From 13-2-20CM-66-19 sp963824395 (GTDB lineage Bacteria > Pseudomonadota > Gammaproteobacteria > Steroidobacterales > Steroidobacteraceae), in the NCBI GenBank assembly GCA_963824395.1, contig CAWGPF010000001.1, positions 1,488,001 through 1,552,000 on the forward strand: DNA of 64,000 nucleotides. The letters run 5' to 3'. Positions 33,387-42,083 of the stretch are shown one piece after another. A model generated the notes under the pieces. That model worked only from the letters and a program-made list of their open reading frames with translations. It made no database searches and was not told where the DNA came from. Numbering within the stretch: position 1 is the first letter of the stretch; every line of letters starts with the position of its first letter. Position numbers and translations under genes: made by a program.

Positions 33387-33689
33387 ATGGCACACGATCT
33401 GGTCTGCTGGAAATGCGGCGTCTCGCTCGCCGAGCTGAGCCTGCCGCTGCGGCGCCTGGAGGAGTGCCTCAGCTGCCGCACCGAGCTGCACGTGTGCCGC
33501 ATGTGTGTCGACTACGACACCCGCGTCGCCAAGCACTGCCGCGAGCCGACCGCCGAAGAAGTCAGCGACAAGACGCACGCCAACTTCTGCGACCACTTCA
33601 AGCCCCGCCCCGCCGCCTACACCCCGCCCAACACGGCGGAGGTCGACAAGGCGAAAAGCGAGCTCGAGCGGCTGTTCGGCAAGTCCTGA
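33387..33689 (+). CDS. Small cysteine-rich (zinc-binding) protein
   Basis: 100 residues. Cysteine pairs appear at CWKC (residues 7-10), CLSC (28-31) and CRMC, with further Cys/His in KHCREP and NFCDHF, so two zinc sites are likely. The middle segment LRRLEECLSCRTELHVCRMC is reminiscent of zinc ribbons, and the tail (AEVDKAKSELERLFGKS) is helical. The ATG at 33387 is 17 bp after the previous stop. No family name is recognised; it could be a regulator or a structural metal protein. Confidence 0.75.
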   Translation: MAHDLVCWKCGVSLAELSLPLRRLEECLSCRTELHVCRMCVDYDTRVAKHCREPTAEEVSDKTHANFCDHFKPRPAAYTPPNTAEVDKAKSELERLFGKS

Positions 33690-33824
33690 AAAAGCCTCGC
33701 CCCGTCGCGCCCGGGCACCGGGACGGCGCAGCGGCCGCGCCTTCGCGCTAGACTTCGAAGAATAACCAACCCGAGCCTGCGGCGGCCTGCTGGGCGCGCT
33801 GCATGGCGCCAGGAGTCGTGGCTC

Positions 33825-35903
33825 ATGAGTGATCCCATCGTCCGCCCGCGCATGCTCGTGCGCGCCTTAGTCCTCGCCGCCGTGGCGCTCCCGGGCCTCG
33901 CCCTGGCGGCCACCGCGCCCCAGGCAGCACCGCAGGGTCAGCATGCCTGGGAGGCCGGCGACACCCCTGCATCCCTTGAGACCTGGGTGAACGGGAAGCT
34001 CAAGAGCGCCGATGCGAAGGTGGCGCAGCTGCTGGCGGTCAGCGGGGCGCGCACGGTGGAAAACACGCTGCGGCCCTACGACGACGCCTTCTGCGACATC
34101 GTCGACGCGCAGGCGCAGGCCCAGGTCCTCTACGGGGTGGGCGCGACCAGGGAGCTGCGTGACAAGGCCCAGGCCCTCACCCAGACGGCCAGCGCTGCCC
34201 TCACCGCGCTCGGCCTCAACCCGGGCGTCTACAAGGCCTTGAGCGCGGTACCCGCTCCCGCCGATGCGGGCGTAAAGCACTACCTCGAGCACACCCTGCT
34301 CGAGTACCGCCTGGCCGGTGTCGACAAGGACGAGGCGACGCGCGCCAAGATCAAGGCACTGCAGGACAAGATCACCGAGCGCGGGCTCGCCTTCGAGCGC
34401 ACCGTCCACGATGACGTGCGCAGCGTCATGGCCGACAAGTCGCAGCTCGCCGGCCTGCCCCCGGACTACCTCGCCTCCCACAAGCCCGACGCCGCGGGCA
34501 AGGTGAAGATCACTACCGATCCGCCGGATGCCTACCCGGTGCTCAAGTTCGCCGACAACACGGAGCTGCGCCACAAGCTGTGGCTGGCCGACCATTCGGT
34601 GGGCTTCCCCGCCAACACCGAGATCCTGAGGAGCCTGCTGCAGGCGCGCGAGGACCTGGCGCACCTGCTCGGCTACGCGACCTGGGCCGACTACGCCATG
34701 GCCGACCAGATGATGGGCTCCCCGGCGAAGCTCGCCGAGTTCCTGAAGAAGGTGGACGACGCCTCGCGCGAGCCGGGCGCGCGCGAGGATGCGGCGCTGC
34801 TGAAATTCGTGCAGGAGAAAGACCCGTCCATCAAGAAGATCTCCGCGGCCGATGCGCGTTACTGGCAGGAGCAGTACCGCCGCGCGCGCTTCAACTTCGA
34901 CTCGCAGAGCGTGCGGCCCTACTTCCCCTACGCCGCCGTCGAGCGCGGCGTGATCGACACCGCCTCGAAGCTGTTCCATGTGCAGATCAGGCCGGTCACG
35001 GGGCTCAAGACCTGGCACCCCTCCGTCACCACTTACGAGGTCTTCGACGGCGCCACCAAGCTCGGCACCATCTACCTCGACATGCACCCGCGCGAGGGCA
35101 AGGACAAGTGGTTCTCGACCTCCCCGCTCACCACCGGCGTGCACGGCCGCCAGCTGCCCGACGGCACCCTGGTGTGCAACTTCCCCGGCGGGGTGGCCGG
35201 CGATCCCGGCCTCATGCAGTACGGCGACGTGGTCGTCTTCCTGCACGAGTTCGGCCACCTGATGCACCACGTCATCGGCGGCCAGAACCGCTTCGCCGGC
35301 GAGGGCGCCTTCTTCGTGGAAGGGGATTTCGTCGAAGCCCCCTCGCAGATGCTGGAGGAGTTCTTCCACGACTACGGCGTGCTCACGAGCTTCGCGCACC
35401 AGTACCAGAGCGGGGCGGTGCTGCCGCGGGAGCTGTACGAGCGCATGACGCGCGCCGACACTTACGGCCGCGCCAGCGATGAGCAGCGCCAGCTGATGTT
35501 CACCGCCATATCGCTCGACTTTCACACCATGAAGCCGGCGCCGCTGAACTTCGATGAGGTGTACCAGCGCGACTTCGAGACCTACAACAGCACCGCCTTC
35601 GTGCCCGGCGACCACTTCTGGGCCTCGTTCACGCACCTGAACGGTTACAGCTCCAACTACTACACCTACGTGGTCGACAAAGTGATCGCGCTGGATTTCT
35701 TCGCGCAGTTCGCGCCGCAGAACCTGATCGGTGGCCCGACCGGCATGCGCTACCGCCAGACGGTACTGGCGCCGGGATCCTCGCGCCCGGCGGCGAGCCT
35801 GGTGCACGACTTCCTCGGCCGCGACACCAACTTCGAGGCCTACAAGCGCTGGATGCTCGCCGAGTTCGACAGCCCGGCTACGGCTTCTTCATCCGCTCAC
35901 TGA
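33825..35903 (+). CDS. M3-family (oligopeptidase/dipeptidyl carboxypeptidase) metallopeptidase, exported
   Basis: 692 residues. An N-terminal hydrophobic stretch (LVRALVLAAVALPGLALA) after a short charged lead directs export to the periplasm. The zinc motif HEFGH is at His474-Glu475-His478 in FLHEFGHLMHHV, with the third ligand in the downstream helix (MLEEFFHDYG). The C-terminal region (DFFAQFAPQNLIGGPTGMRYRQTVLAPGSSRP) is typical of thimet-type peptidases. Substrates are short peptides. The start at 33825 is preceded by AGGAGTCG; a second Met at 33852 would give a shorter signal. The 3' end overlaps the convergent SPOR-like gene by 26 bp. Confidence 0.92.
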   Translation: MSDPIVRPRMLVRALVLAAVALPGLALAATAPQAAPQGQHAWEAGDTPASLETWVNGKLKSADAKVAQLLAVSGARTVENTLRPYDDAFCDIVDAQAQAQVLYGVGATRELRDKAQALTQTASAALTALGLNPGVYKALSAVPAPADAGVKHYLEHTLLEYRLAGVDKDEATRAKIKALQDKITERGLAFERTVHDDVRSVMADKSQLAGLPPDYLASHKPDAAGKVKITTDPPDAYPVLKFADNTELRHKLWLADHSVGFPANTEILRSLLQAREDLAHLLGYATWADYAMADQMMGSPAKLAEFLKKVDDASREPGAREDAALLKFVQEKDPSIKKISAADARYWQEQYRRARFNFDSQSVRPYFPYAAVERGVIDTASKLFHVQIRPVTGLKTWHPSVTTYEVFDGATKLGTIYLDMHPREGKDKWFSTSPLTTGVHGRQLPDGTLVCNFPGGVAGDPGLMQYGDVVVFLHEFGHLMHHVIGGQNRFAGEGAFFVEGDFVEAPSQMLEEFFHDYGVLTSFAHQYQSGAVLPRELYERMTRADTYGRASDEQRQLMFTAISLDFHTMKPAPLNFDEVYQRDFETYNSTAFVPGDHFWASFTHLNGYSSNYYTYVVDKVIALDFFAQFAPQNLIGGPTGMRYRQTVLAPGSSRPAASLVHDFLGRDTNFEAYKRWMLAEFDSPATASSSAH

Positions 35904-37842
35904 GGCGCTCGAGGAGCTTCGAGAACGGGGAGTTCTTCTGCACCTCGACGCGCAGATGGCGCACGCCGCTCTCGTTGAGGGTCTCGCCGCTGCCGTTGTC
36001 GATCGTCAGCTGGCTCGCGCCGAGAATCTCGAGCGTCTCCTCGAGTGACTGCGCGCCGCGCTTCTCGCCGGCGCCCACCCGCCCGGCGGTGCGGCCGCGG
36101 GCGCGTCCCGCCGCTGGCGCTGCGGGCGCGGCGGCGGGTGCAGCCGGCGCAGCCGTCGGCTGGGTAACCGCACGACCCACCGCGACCTTCGGCACCGGGC
36201 GCCCGGGAAGCGCGCGCCCCTTGGCGTCAGTGAGGGGTTTCGGCGCCGCGGCTGCGGGAGGCGGGGCCTGCGCACGAAGCTTCGCCACTTCCGTCTGCGC
36301 GGTGTCATCGTCGATCAGCTTGAACTCATCGACCGGCTGTTCCGGCGCGGCCATCGGCGTGCTGAGCGTGGCGGCCTGCTTGTCCTGATCGGTGGCGCGC
36401 GCCTTTTCCTGCCCGCTGACCGGCACCACGGCGACGGAGGCGAACTCCGAGCGCACGTAATGGGCGACCTGCTTGGCGGAGATCGCGTCGCTGAAGAATC
36501 CCAGGCGCAGTCCGAACCACTTGCGGCCGTCGCGGCTGCCCTCGACGGTGTAGAGCGTGTAGGCGCTGAAGATGGCGAGCGGCGGCACCTTGTCGAGCTC
36601 CACCGGCTGCACCGACCACTGCAGCTGCACGGCAAACAGTACCGGCGCGTCCTGCGTGACCGCCTCCTTGAGCGCCTCACGGGTACCGGTGTCATCGGGC
36701 TTCAGCAGCGGGATGGCCCCGTGGGCCGGATCTGCGCCCTGCGGCTCGGCGCCCGCCGGGCGGCGTGTCTCCAGGAGCTTCAGCACCTGAGTGTCGCTCA
36801 GTGAGTTCTTCGCCGGCGTCGGCGCGGTCTCCTTCGCGGCGGCCGGCGGCAGCGGCGGGGGTGCGCGCATCAGGCGCGTCTCGCCGGTGGCGCTCGCATC
36901 GCCCAGGGCCTTCAGCACCTCGCGGACGTTGGAGTCGCCGAATACTCCCTTGGGCTTGCCCTCCTGGGGGACAGGCTCGCTCCTGGCGGGCGCGGGGCGC
37001 GCCTCGCTGCGCGTGGGGGCCGGCGCGGACGCGGGCGCAAATTTCGGGGCCGGGGCCGCAGCAGCCGGCGCCCGCGCGCTCAAGGCGGGCGCTGCCGCCT
37101 TCGGCGCCGCGGGCATTGGGGCGGGTGTCTTGGGCACGGCGGGTACGGCGGCGGGCGCGGCCGCGGCGGGCGGCGCCTTGCGCGGTGGCGGCGCAGCCGG
37201 TGCAGCCGCGGCCGGCACCGCGGGTGCAGGCTTGCGCGCGGGCGGCGGCGCGGCGACGGCCGCGGGCGCCGGCGGCGGTGCCTTCGGGGCCGGGCGGGCC
37301 GGCGCGAACAGCTCGGGCGCCGCAGCGGCCTTCAGCACCGGCACGCGCATCGAGAGCGCGGCATCGAGCGGTGACATGCCGGGCGGAATCTCAGGTTCGG
37401 GTGGGGCGAGTGGCGGTGGTGGCGCAGCAGCGGGCGCCGGTGCACGCAGCGGGCGTGGCGGACTCACGCTCGTCTGGGGACCCGCGGCGTGCTGCGCCTG
37501 CGCGGCTTGCGCGGCCGCGGCGCGCTCGCGCAACTTGCGCCCCGGCGCTTCGCCGGCCCAGGCGCCCGGATAGATCTCGCGCACCACGTTGAGCCATTCC
37601 TCGGCCTCGGCGAGGGTGGCGAAATAACCCATGTGCAGGCGGAAGCGCTCGCGCCCTTCCTCGAAGCGGCGGCTGACGAAGAAGGTGAAGCGCTTGAGCT
37701 CCGCAAGATCGGTCTGCGCCAGCGCCATGGGCGTGGTCGACGAACACAGATTGAGAACGAACGGTCCCACGTTGGCCGTGGGTACCGCCGCCTCTGCTGC
37801 CCCGACGGCCGCGTCGGTAGCGAAGTTGGGCGTTGCTGTCAT
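35878..37842 (-). CDS. SPOR-like protein with a long Pro/Ala-rich linker
   Basis: 654 residues. Two SPOR-like modules are visible: an N-terminal one (PFVLNLCSSTTPMALAQ ... FTFFVSRRFEEGRERFRLHMGYF ... LNVVREIYPGAW) and another after about residue 370 (PVLFAVQLQWSV ... YTLYTVEGSRDGRKWFGLRLGFF ... AHYVRSEFASVAVVPV). Between them and after are extended Ala/Pro-rich low-complexity regions. SPOR domains bind denuded glycan strands at division sites, but these copies are divergent and there is no signal peptide, so the location is uncertain. I chose ATG 37842 (with GGGGAAG upstream). A c-di-GMP riboswitch lies about 100 nt upstream of the start. Confidence 0.8.
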   Translation of the reverse strand: MTATPNFATDAAVGAAEAAVPTANVGPFVLNLCSSTTPMALAQTDLAELKRFTFFVSRRFEEGRERFRLHMGYFATLAEAEEWLNVVREIYPGAWAGEAPGRKLRERAAAAQAAQAQHAAGPQTSVSPPRPLRAPAPAAAPPPPLAPPEPEIPPGMSPLDAALSMRVPVLKAAAAPELFAPARPAPKAPPPAPAAVAAPPPARKPAPAVPAAAAPAAPPPRKAPPAAAAPAAVPAVPKTPAPMPAAPKAAAPALSARAPAAAAPAPKFAPASAPAPTRSEARPAPARSEPVPQEGKPKGVFGDSNVREVLKALGDASATGETRLMRAPPPLPPAAAKETAPTPAKNSLSDTQVLKLLETRRPAGAEPQGADPAHGAIPLLKPDDTGTREALKEAVTQDAPVLFAVQLQWSVQPVELDKVPPLAIFSAYTLYTVEGSRDGRKWFGLRLGFFSDAISAKQVAHYVRSEFASVAVVPVSGQEKARATDQDKQAATLSTPMAAPEQPVDEFKLIDDDTAQTEVAKLRAQAPPPAAAAPKPLTDAKGRALPGRPVPKVAVGRAVTQPTAAPAAPAAAPAAPAAGRARGRTAGRVGAGEKRGAQSLEETLEILGASQLTIDNGSGETLNESGVRHLRVEVQKNSPFSKLLERLSERMKKP

Positions 37843-37944
37843 AACTTCCCCGAAAACCGAGACCTTCGACTTCAACGGTCGTGGAAGGATGCGCGTGGAT
37901 TCGTGCAACGGCGATGGGAGTGCGGACGTACGCGCTGATGCGCG

Positions 37945-38029
37945 TTCGTGGCAGCCCCGCCGTCATAGGAACCCGTCCTTTAGACCGGTGGCTTTGCGTC
38001 CCCGTCTTTCGACGGGTTTGCCCTTATCA
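37945..38029 (-). promoter_or_regulatory. Cyclic-di-GMP-I (GEMM) riboswitch
   Basis: The minus strand reads AAGGGCAAACC, a GAAA tetraloop stem, GACGCAAAGCCACCGG, CTAAA, and finally TATGACGGCGGGGCTGCC. These are the successive conserved blocks of the GEMM-I aptamer (compare the Vibrio Vc2 aptamer): P1a loop, GAAA tetraloop, the GCAAAGCC core and the closing CGGGGCTGCC. The G in the AGGG block that selects c-di-GMP over cGAMP is retained, by my recollection of the numbering. The switch would act on the SPOR-like gene downstream. A stem ACGCGC-ATCA-GCGCGT right after the aptamer (37930-37945) may be part of the expression platform. Confidence 0.9.
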
Positions 38030-38141
38030 CTGCATTGAGAGTGTCAAAGCGTCGCGGTTTGGAGTCAAGTGCCGAAATGTGTTCAGTCTCTCAAGTGAGA
38101 GGACGCGCGCGCACTGAGCGAAAGCTTCGCCGTCTTATGTC

Positions 38142-38675
38142 TCAACGCGACGACACGGACGCACTCACGAAGCGTCCGGCCTCTGCCAGATGCTGCGCGT
38201 AGTAGCCGTTCGCAAGATCCGCCGCAGACACCGCGACGCCCTCATGCGGCGCGTGCACGAAACGCCCGCCGCCGATGTAGATGCCGACGTGATCGATGTG
38301 GTGAGTGCCGAGGCGGAAGAACACGAGATCCCCGCGCGCCAGCTGCGCGAGTGGCACGGGCTGCGCGGCGCGCTGCTGCCCGGCCGCGGTGCGCGGGATG
38401 CTGATGCCGGCGCGCTCGTAGACGTAGAGCGCAAGCCCGCTGCAGTCAAAGCCGCCCACGTCCGCGCCGCCGAACTCGTAACGCGTGCCGATGAGCGCGG
38501 CGGCGGCGGCCGCGATCGCATCGCCTGCGGCGCTGTGCGGCGGCGGCGCCGGCGGCAGACTCGCCACGGCCGCGCCGGAGCGCGGCGCCCGCATCGCCAC
38601 GAGACTGCAGCCGCTCAGCGCCGCGAGCGCGATTGCGCACACCAGGTAGCGGCGCGCGCGCAGCAGCGCGGCCAT
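38142..38675 (-). CDS. NlpC/P60 lipoprotein (cell-wall hydrolase)
   Basis: 177 residues. A lipoprotein signal ends in LAALSGC with the lipid-bearing cysteine at 23. The catalytic triad of NlpC/P60 is present: Cys78 in GGFDCSGL, His129 in HHIDHVGIY and His141 in RFVHAP. Such enzymes cut D-Glu-DAP bonds in peptidoglycan stem peptides. The region between residues 30 and 50 is a Pro/Ala spacer. It lies just upstream of the c-di-GMP riboswitch on the same strand, so read-through into the SPOR-like gene would pass the switch. The partner gene at 38681 ends 5 bp upstream. Confidence 0.92.
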   Translation of the reverse strand: MAALLRARRYLVCAIALAALSGCSLVAMRAPRSGAAVASLPPAPPPHSAAGDAIAAAAAALIGTRYEFGGADVGGFDCSGLALYVYERAGISIPRTAAGQQRAAQPVPLAQLARGDLVFFRLGTHHIDHVGIYIGGGRFVHAPHEGVAVSAADLANGYYAQHLAEAGRFVSASVSSR

Positions 38676-38680
38676 GGCCG

Positions 38681-39409
38681 CTAGCGCTCGCGCGCGGCGA
38701 CTTTCGCCTGCGGCAGCGCGCGGGCGCGCGCGGAGGTGAGGCGCGACAGCGCCTCGATCCCCGCATAGGTGTAGCGCTGTACGCCGCGGCGCCCCGAGCG
38801 GGTCGCCCCGAGCATCGCCTGGCCCACCGTGCGCACCGGGAGGCCGCGGTACTCCTGGTACTTGCCCCCGAGCAGCGGGTTGACGAGCGGCATCAACACC
38901 ACGCCCAGCAGTTCCAGCGGCCGCATCTCGGCACGCCAGCCGATGAGGAGCGAGGGCTGCAGGATGTCGAGCGACTCGAAGCCGAGCGCCTCGAGCTCCT
39001 GCTCCATCTCTCCCTTGGTGCGCAGGTAGAAATTCTTCGAGTCAGGGTCGGCGCCGACCGCCGAGATCACGACGAAGCGCCGCGCGTTCGCCTGTTTTGC
39101 GGCGCGCGCAAAGGCGAGCACGGCGCCGACGTCCACGGCGCGGAACGCTTCGCGCGAGCCGGCCTGGCGCAGCGTCGTGCCGAGGCAGCACAGCGCGGCG
39201 TCACAGGTGACGCCCTTCAGCTGCGCCTCGATGGCGTCGAACTTCACGATACGGTTGGCGAGGCGCGAGTTCTCGCGCCCGAGCGCGCGGCGCGACACGG
39301 CGATGACGCGGCCGACGTCGGCGGCCTCGAGAAGCGCGTCCAGCGTGCGCTGGCCGGTGAGTCCGCTGGCGCCCGCGAGCAATATGATTTTGGTATCCGC
39401 GTCGGCCAT
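38681..39409 (-). CDS. NAD(P)-binding atypical SDR-family protein
   Basis: 242 residues. The Rossmann motif is GASGLTGQRTLDALL near the start, followed by VIAVSRRALGRENSRLANRIVKFD. The segment RRFVVISAVGADPDSKNFYLRTKGEMEQEL carries a Ser-Tyr-Lys-like set, as in the HTATIP2/TIP30-like and NmrA-like group. The substrate is unknown; related proteins act as reductases or redox sensors. I chose ATG 39409 over GTG 39418. It ends 5 bp before the NlpC/P60 gene, so the two are probably co-transcribed. Confidence 0.85.
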   Translation of the reverse strand: MADADTKIILLAGASGLTGQRTLDALLEAADVGRVIAVSRRALGRENSRLANRIVKFDAIEAQLKGVTCDAALCCLGTTLRQAGSREAFRAVDVGAVLAFARAAKQANARRFVVISAVGADPDSKNFYLRTKGEMEQELEALGFESLDILQPSLLIGWRAEMRPLELLGVVLMPLVNPLLGGKYQEYRGLPVRTVGQAMLGATRSGRRGVQRYTYAGIEALSRLTSARARALPQAKVAARER

Positions 39410-39515
39410 CGTCAGCACCGCCCGCCTGATGGTTGTGGCTCGGCCACAAGCTTAGGAGTGCGCGACGGCCGCGGCAAGCTGGCGCGGCGCCAGGGCGCAC
39501 CCGGCGCGCCGCCGC

Positions 39516-41939
39516 TCACAGCGGCTCGTAGCAGCTGACGCTGATGGTCTGGGTCTGTCCGGGGCTGACGCTGATGTCGCGGCGCACGTCGCGATAGCCG
39601 TCGCGCGAACCGATGAGGCTATAGCGGCCGGGCTTGAGTTCGATGTCGCGCCGCGTGAAGCCTCCGAAGGTGCCCACGCCCATCACCGTCACCTGGGTGA
39701 GGCCATCGGACACGAGCGACAGGTGCACGGCCTTCTCGAACTCCGGCAGGAGTGCCGAGACGCGCGCTATCTGCAGCCGCAGCACCGGACCGGGGGCGTC
39801 GATTGCCTGGGCCCTCTGCAGCAGCGTCGCCGCGCGCGCCCGCGCGTCGGCCGCGGCCAGCAGATCCGGGCGGTCGATGATCGCCTGCAGGGAATCGTCG
39901 AGGTCGAGGCGCGCCTGGGCGCGGGCGCGCCCGTCCTGGGCGAATGCCTGCGAGGAATCGGACTTGAGGATCGAGGTGTAGGCGGCAAGCGCCTCGTCCC
40001 AGCGCTCGTCCGCCTCGGCGTCCTCGGCCCGGGTGCGCAGCGAACCGAAGCCGCGGGCGCGGATCGCGGCATCGACTCTCTTGAGGCCATCGTGCGCCTC
40101 GGCACCGTTCGGGCGCACCGCGCGGGCGCGCTCGAACGCGGCGCGCGCTTCCTCGAGACGTCCGGCGCCGAGCGCGGCGAAGCCCTCACCGGCGGCCTTC
40201 GCGTAACGGTCCTCGCCGAACGCAGCGTCCGTCTTGGCAGGCGGCGCCATCGTGACCGGCGCCGGCGGTGCGGCGCTGGCAGTCGGCGCGGGCGCCGGCG
40301 TGCCCGCTGTCGCTGCGAGGCCACGGACCGGCAGCTCACGGGCCCGCGCGCGGCCCTCGAGCGCGCGCTGGTCTTGCGGGGCGATCTGCACGGCAAGATC
40401 GAAGGCCTGCAGTGCGAGGGTGCGCTGCCCGTCGCTGAGTGCGCGCTCGCCGGCGACAAGCTGCGCGGCGAGCGCGGCGGGCGCGGCCTGCTCGACGTTA
40501 TCGAGCAGCCCCTGAGTCTGCGTGAGGTGCTGCTCGGCGGCGCTCACGGCGGCCGGATCGGCGGCGGTGGCAGCCTCGGTCGCGCTCGCCCTGGCGGCCG
40601 CGAAGTCCGCTCCGCCCCAGATGTCGGCGCCGCGCGCCGCGAGCGCCTTGATGCGCTGCTCGGTGAGAATCCGGTCGGCCTGCAGTTTCGCGCTCGCACT
40701 GGCCTGCACCGTGGCGGCCAGGTTCGGCGCCCCGGGGGCTGCCGGGCCGCCGGTCAGTGCGGAGAACCCCGGCGGCAGCCACTGCGGCAGCCAGTAATAA
40801 ACCGCAAACGCCGCAGCGGCGAGGATCCCGATCACGGCGAGCGCCCGCGGCACGCGGCTGCGGATCGGCTCCAGGCGCGCGCGCCCCGGGAGCGAGGCAC
40901 CCCGCATCTCTTCCCAGATGGCCGGGCCATCGAGCGCTCCCACCGCCGGCAGCGGCTCGGGCTTCAGCGGCTCTGGTTTTACAGGTTCCGGGGTCAGCAG
41001 CTCGTCGATGGGCACCTTGGGCGGCGCGGCGTGCGCTGAGATCGGCGGCAGCGTGATGCGCTCCTGCGGCGGCACGGTCTCGTTGGCGGCGCCCTGCGGC
41101 GCCTCCTCGTCGAAATCGAAGGTGAGCGTGTCATTGAGCGAGGCGTCCAGCTCGTCGATGACGTCGCGCATGTTGGCGGGGCGGCGCTTCGGGTCCTTCT
41201 CGAGCATGTGGCTCACGAGCGTCGCGAGCTGCGGAGGGATTTGCTGCGCCGGCACCAGCGGCGGCACCGCCTCCTCCTGCACGCGCCGGGCGTCGAAGTG
41301 CGGATAGTGCGGCGGGTAGCGCGACAGGAGCTCGTACGCCAGCGCGCCGAGCCCGTAGATGTCGTCCGCCGGCCGCGCCGGCTCGCCGCGCAGCTGCTCG
41401 GGACTGGCGGTGAAGGGGGACAGCCCGCGCACCATCGAGTCGGTGCCCGGATCGAGCGAGTTTCCCGACACCCCGAAGTCGGCCAGCTTCACCCGGCCGC
41501 GCTCATCGAACAGCACATTGCCCGGCTTAAGATCACGGTGGATCACGCCGCGCTCGTGTGCATGCTGCAGTGCGCGCGCCGCCTCGATGAGCACCGGCAC
41601 GATGCTGAGGTAGCCCGCGCCACGCAGGCGCTTGAGATCCCCGCCGGCCGCCAGCTCCATCGGCAGGAGGAAGGTCTTCCCGTCCCGCTCGGGCGGGTAG
41701 ACCTTGAGAATGCCCGGGTGGTCCAGGCGGTTCGCGCTCTCGTGCTCGTGCACGAGGGCTGCCCAGGCCGCGGCGCTGCGCCCGGCTGCCGGGTGCAGGA
41801 TCTTCAGGGCAATATCGGCGTTCGCCTCAGGATCAAAGGCGCGCCATACCTCGCCCTGGCCGCCCACGCCCAGACGCTCGCGCAGCACGTAGCGCATCTT
41901 CAGGGGCTGGCCGTTGTTCGCCGTGGCTGCTTTGTTCAA
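39516..41939 (-). CDS. Membrane-bound Ser/Thr protein kinase
   Basis: 807 residues. Hanks-type kinase domain at 17-265: glycine loop LGVGGQGEV (23-31), catalytic Lys46, HRDLKPGN (134-141) and DFG (154-156). One transmembrane helix (RALAVIGILAAAAFAVYYWL) sits near residue 370. The C-terminal periplasmic part has a helical region rich in Ala/Arg and a final beta-rich PEGA-like domain (VTVMGVGTFGGFTRRDIELKPGRYSLIGSRDGYRDV). The start is a TTG at 41939; ATG at 41897 is also possible and begins at the kinase domain itself. The FHA protein at 49263-51383 is a conceivable phosphopeptide reader, though not adjacent. Confidence 0.9.
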   Translation of the reverse strand: MNKAATANNGQPLKMRYVLRERLGVGGQGEVWRAFDPEANADIALKILHPAAGRSAAAWAALVHEHESANRLDHPGILKVYPPERDGKTFLLPMELAAGGDLKRLRGAGYLSIVPVLIEAARALQHAHERGVIHRDLKPGNVLFDERGRVKLADFGVSGNSLDPGTDSMVRGLSPFTASPEQLRGEPARPADDIYGLGALAYELLSRYPPHYPHFDARRVQEEAVPPLVPAQQIPPQLATLVSHMLEKDPKRRPANMRDVIDELDASLNDTLTFDFDEEAPQGAANETVPPQERITLPPISAHAAPPKVPIDELLTPEPVKPEPLKPEPLPAVGALDGPAIWEEMRGASLPGRARLEPIRSRVPRALAVIGILAAAAFAVYYWLPQWLPPGFSALTGGPAAPGAPNLAATVQASASAKLQADRILTEQRIKALAARGADIWGGADFAAARASATEAATAADPAAVSAAEQHLTQTQGLLDNVEQAAPAALAAQLVAGERALSDGQRTLALQAFDLAVQIAPQDQRALEGRARARELPVRGLAATAGTPAPAPTASAAPPAPVTMAPPAKTDAAFGEDRYAKAAGEGFAALGAGRLEEARAAFERARAVRPNGAEAHDGLKRVDAAIRARGFGSLRTRAEDAEADERWDEALAAYTSILKSDSSQAFAQDGRARAQARLDLDDSLQAIIDRPDLLAAADARARAATLLQRAQAIDAPGPVLRLQIARVSALLPEFEKAVHLSLVSDGLTQVTVMGVGTFGGFTRRDIELKPGRYSLIGSRDGYRDVRRDISVSPGQTQTISVSCYEPL

Positions 41940-42083
41940 GTCCGCTACCCGTCGCCCGGAGATATGAAAAAGCTCACCGCCCGCCGTGAGCCGGATGAGA
42001 GGTGAAAGAGCTTTCTAGTATGCCACCGGGCGCGCGTGTCAGCCGCGCCGCTTTGGGCAGCGGCGCGCTGCCGGATCGACCCT

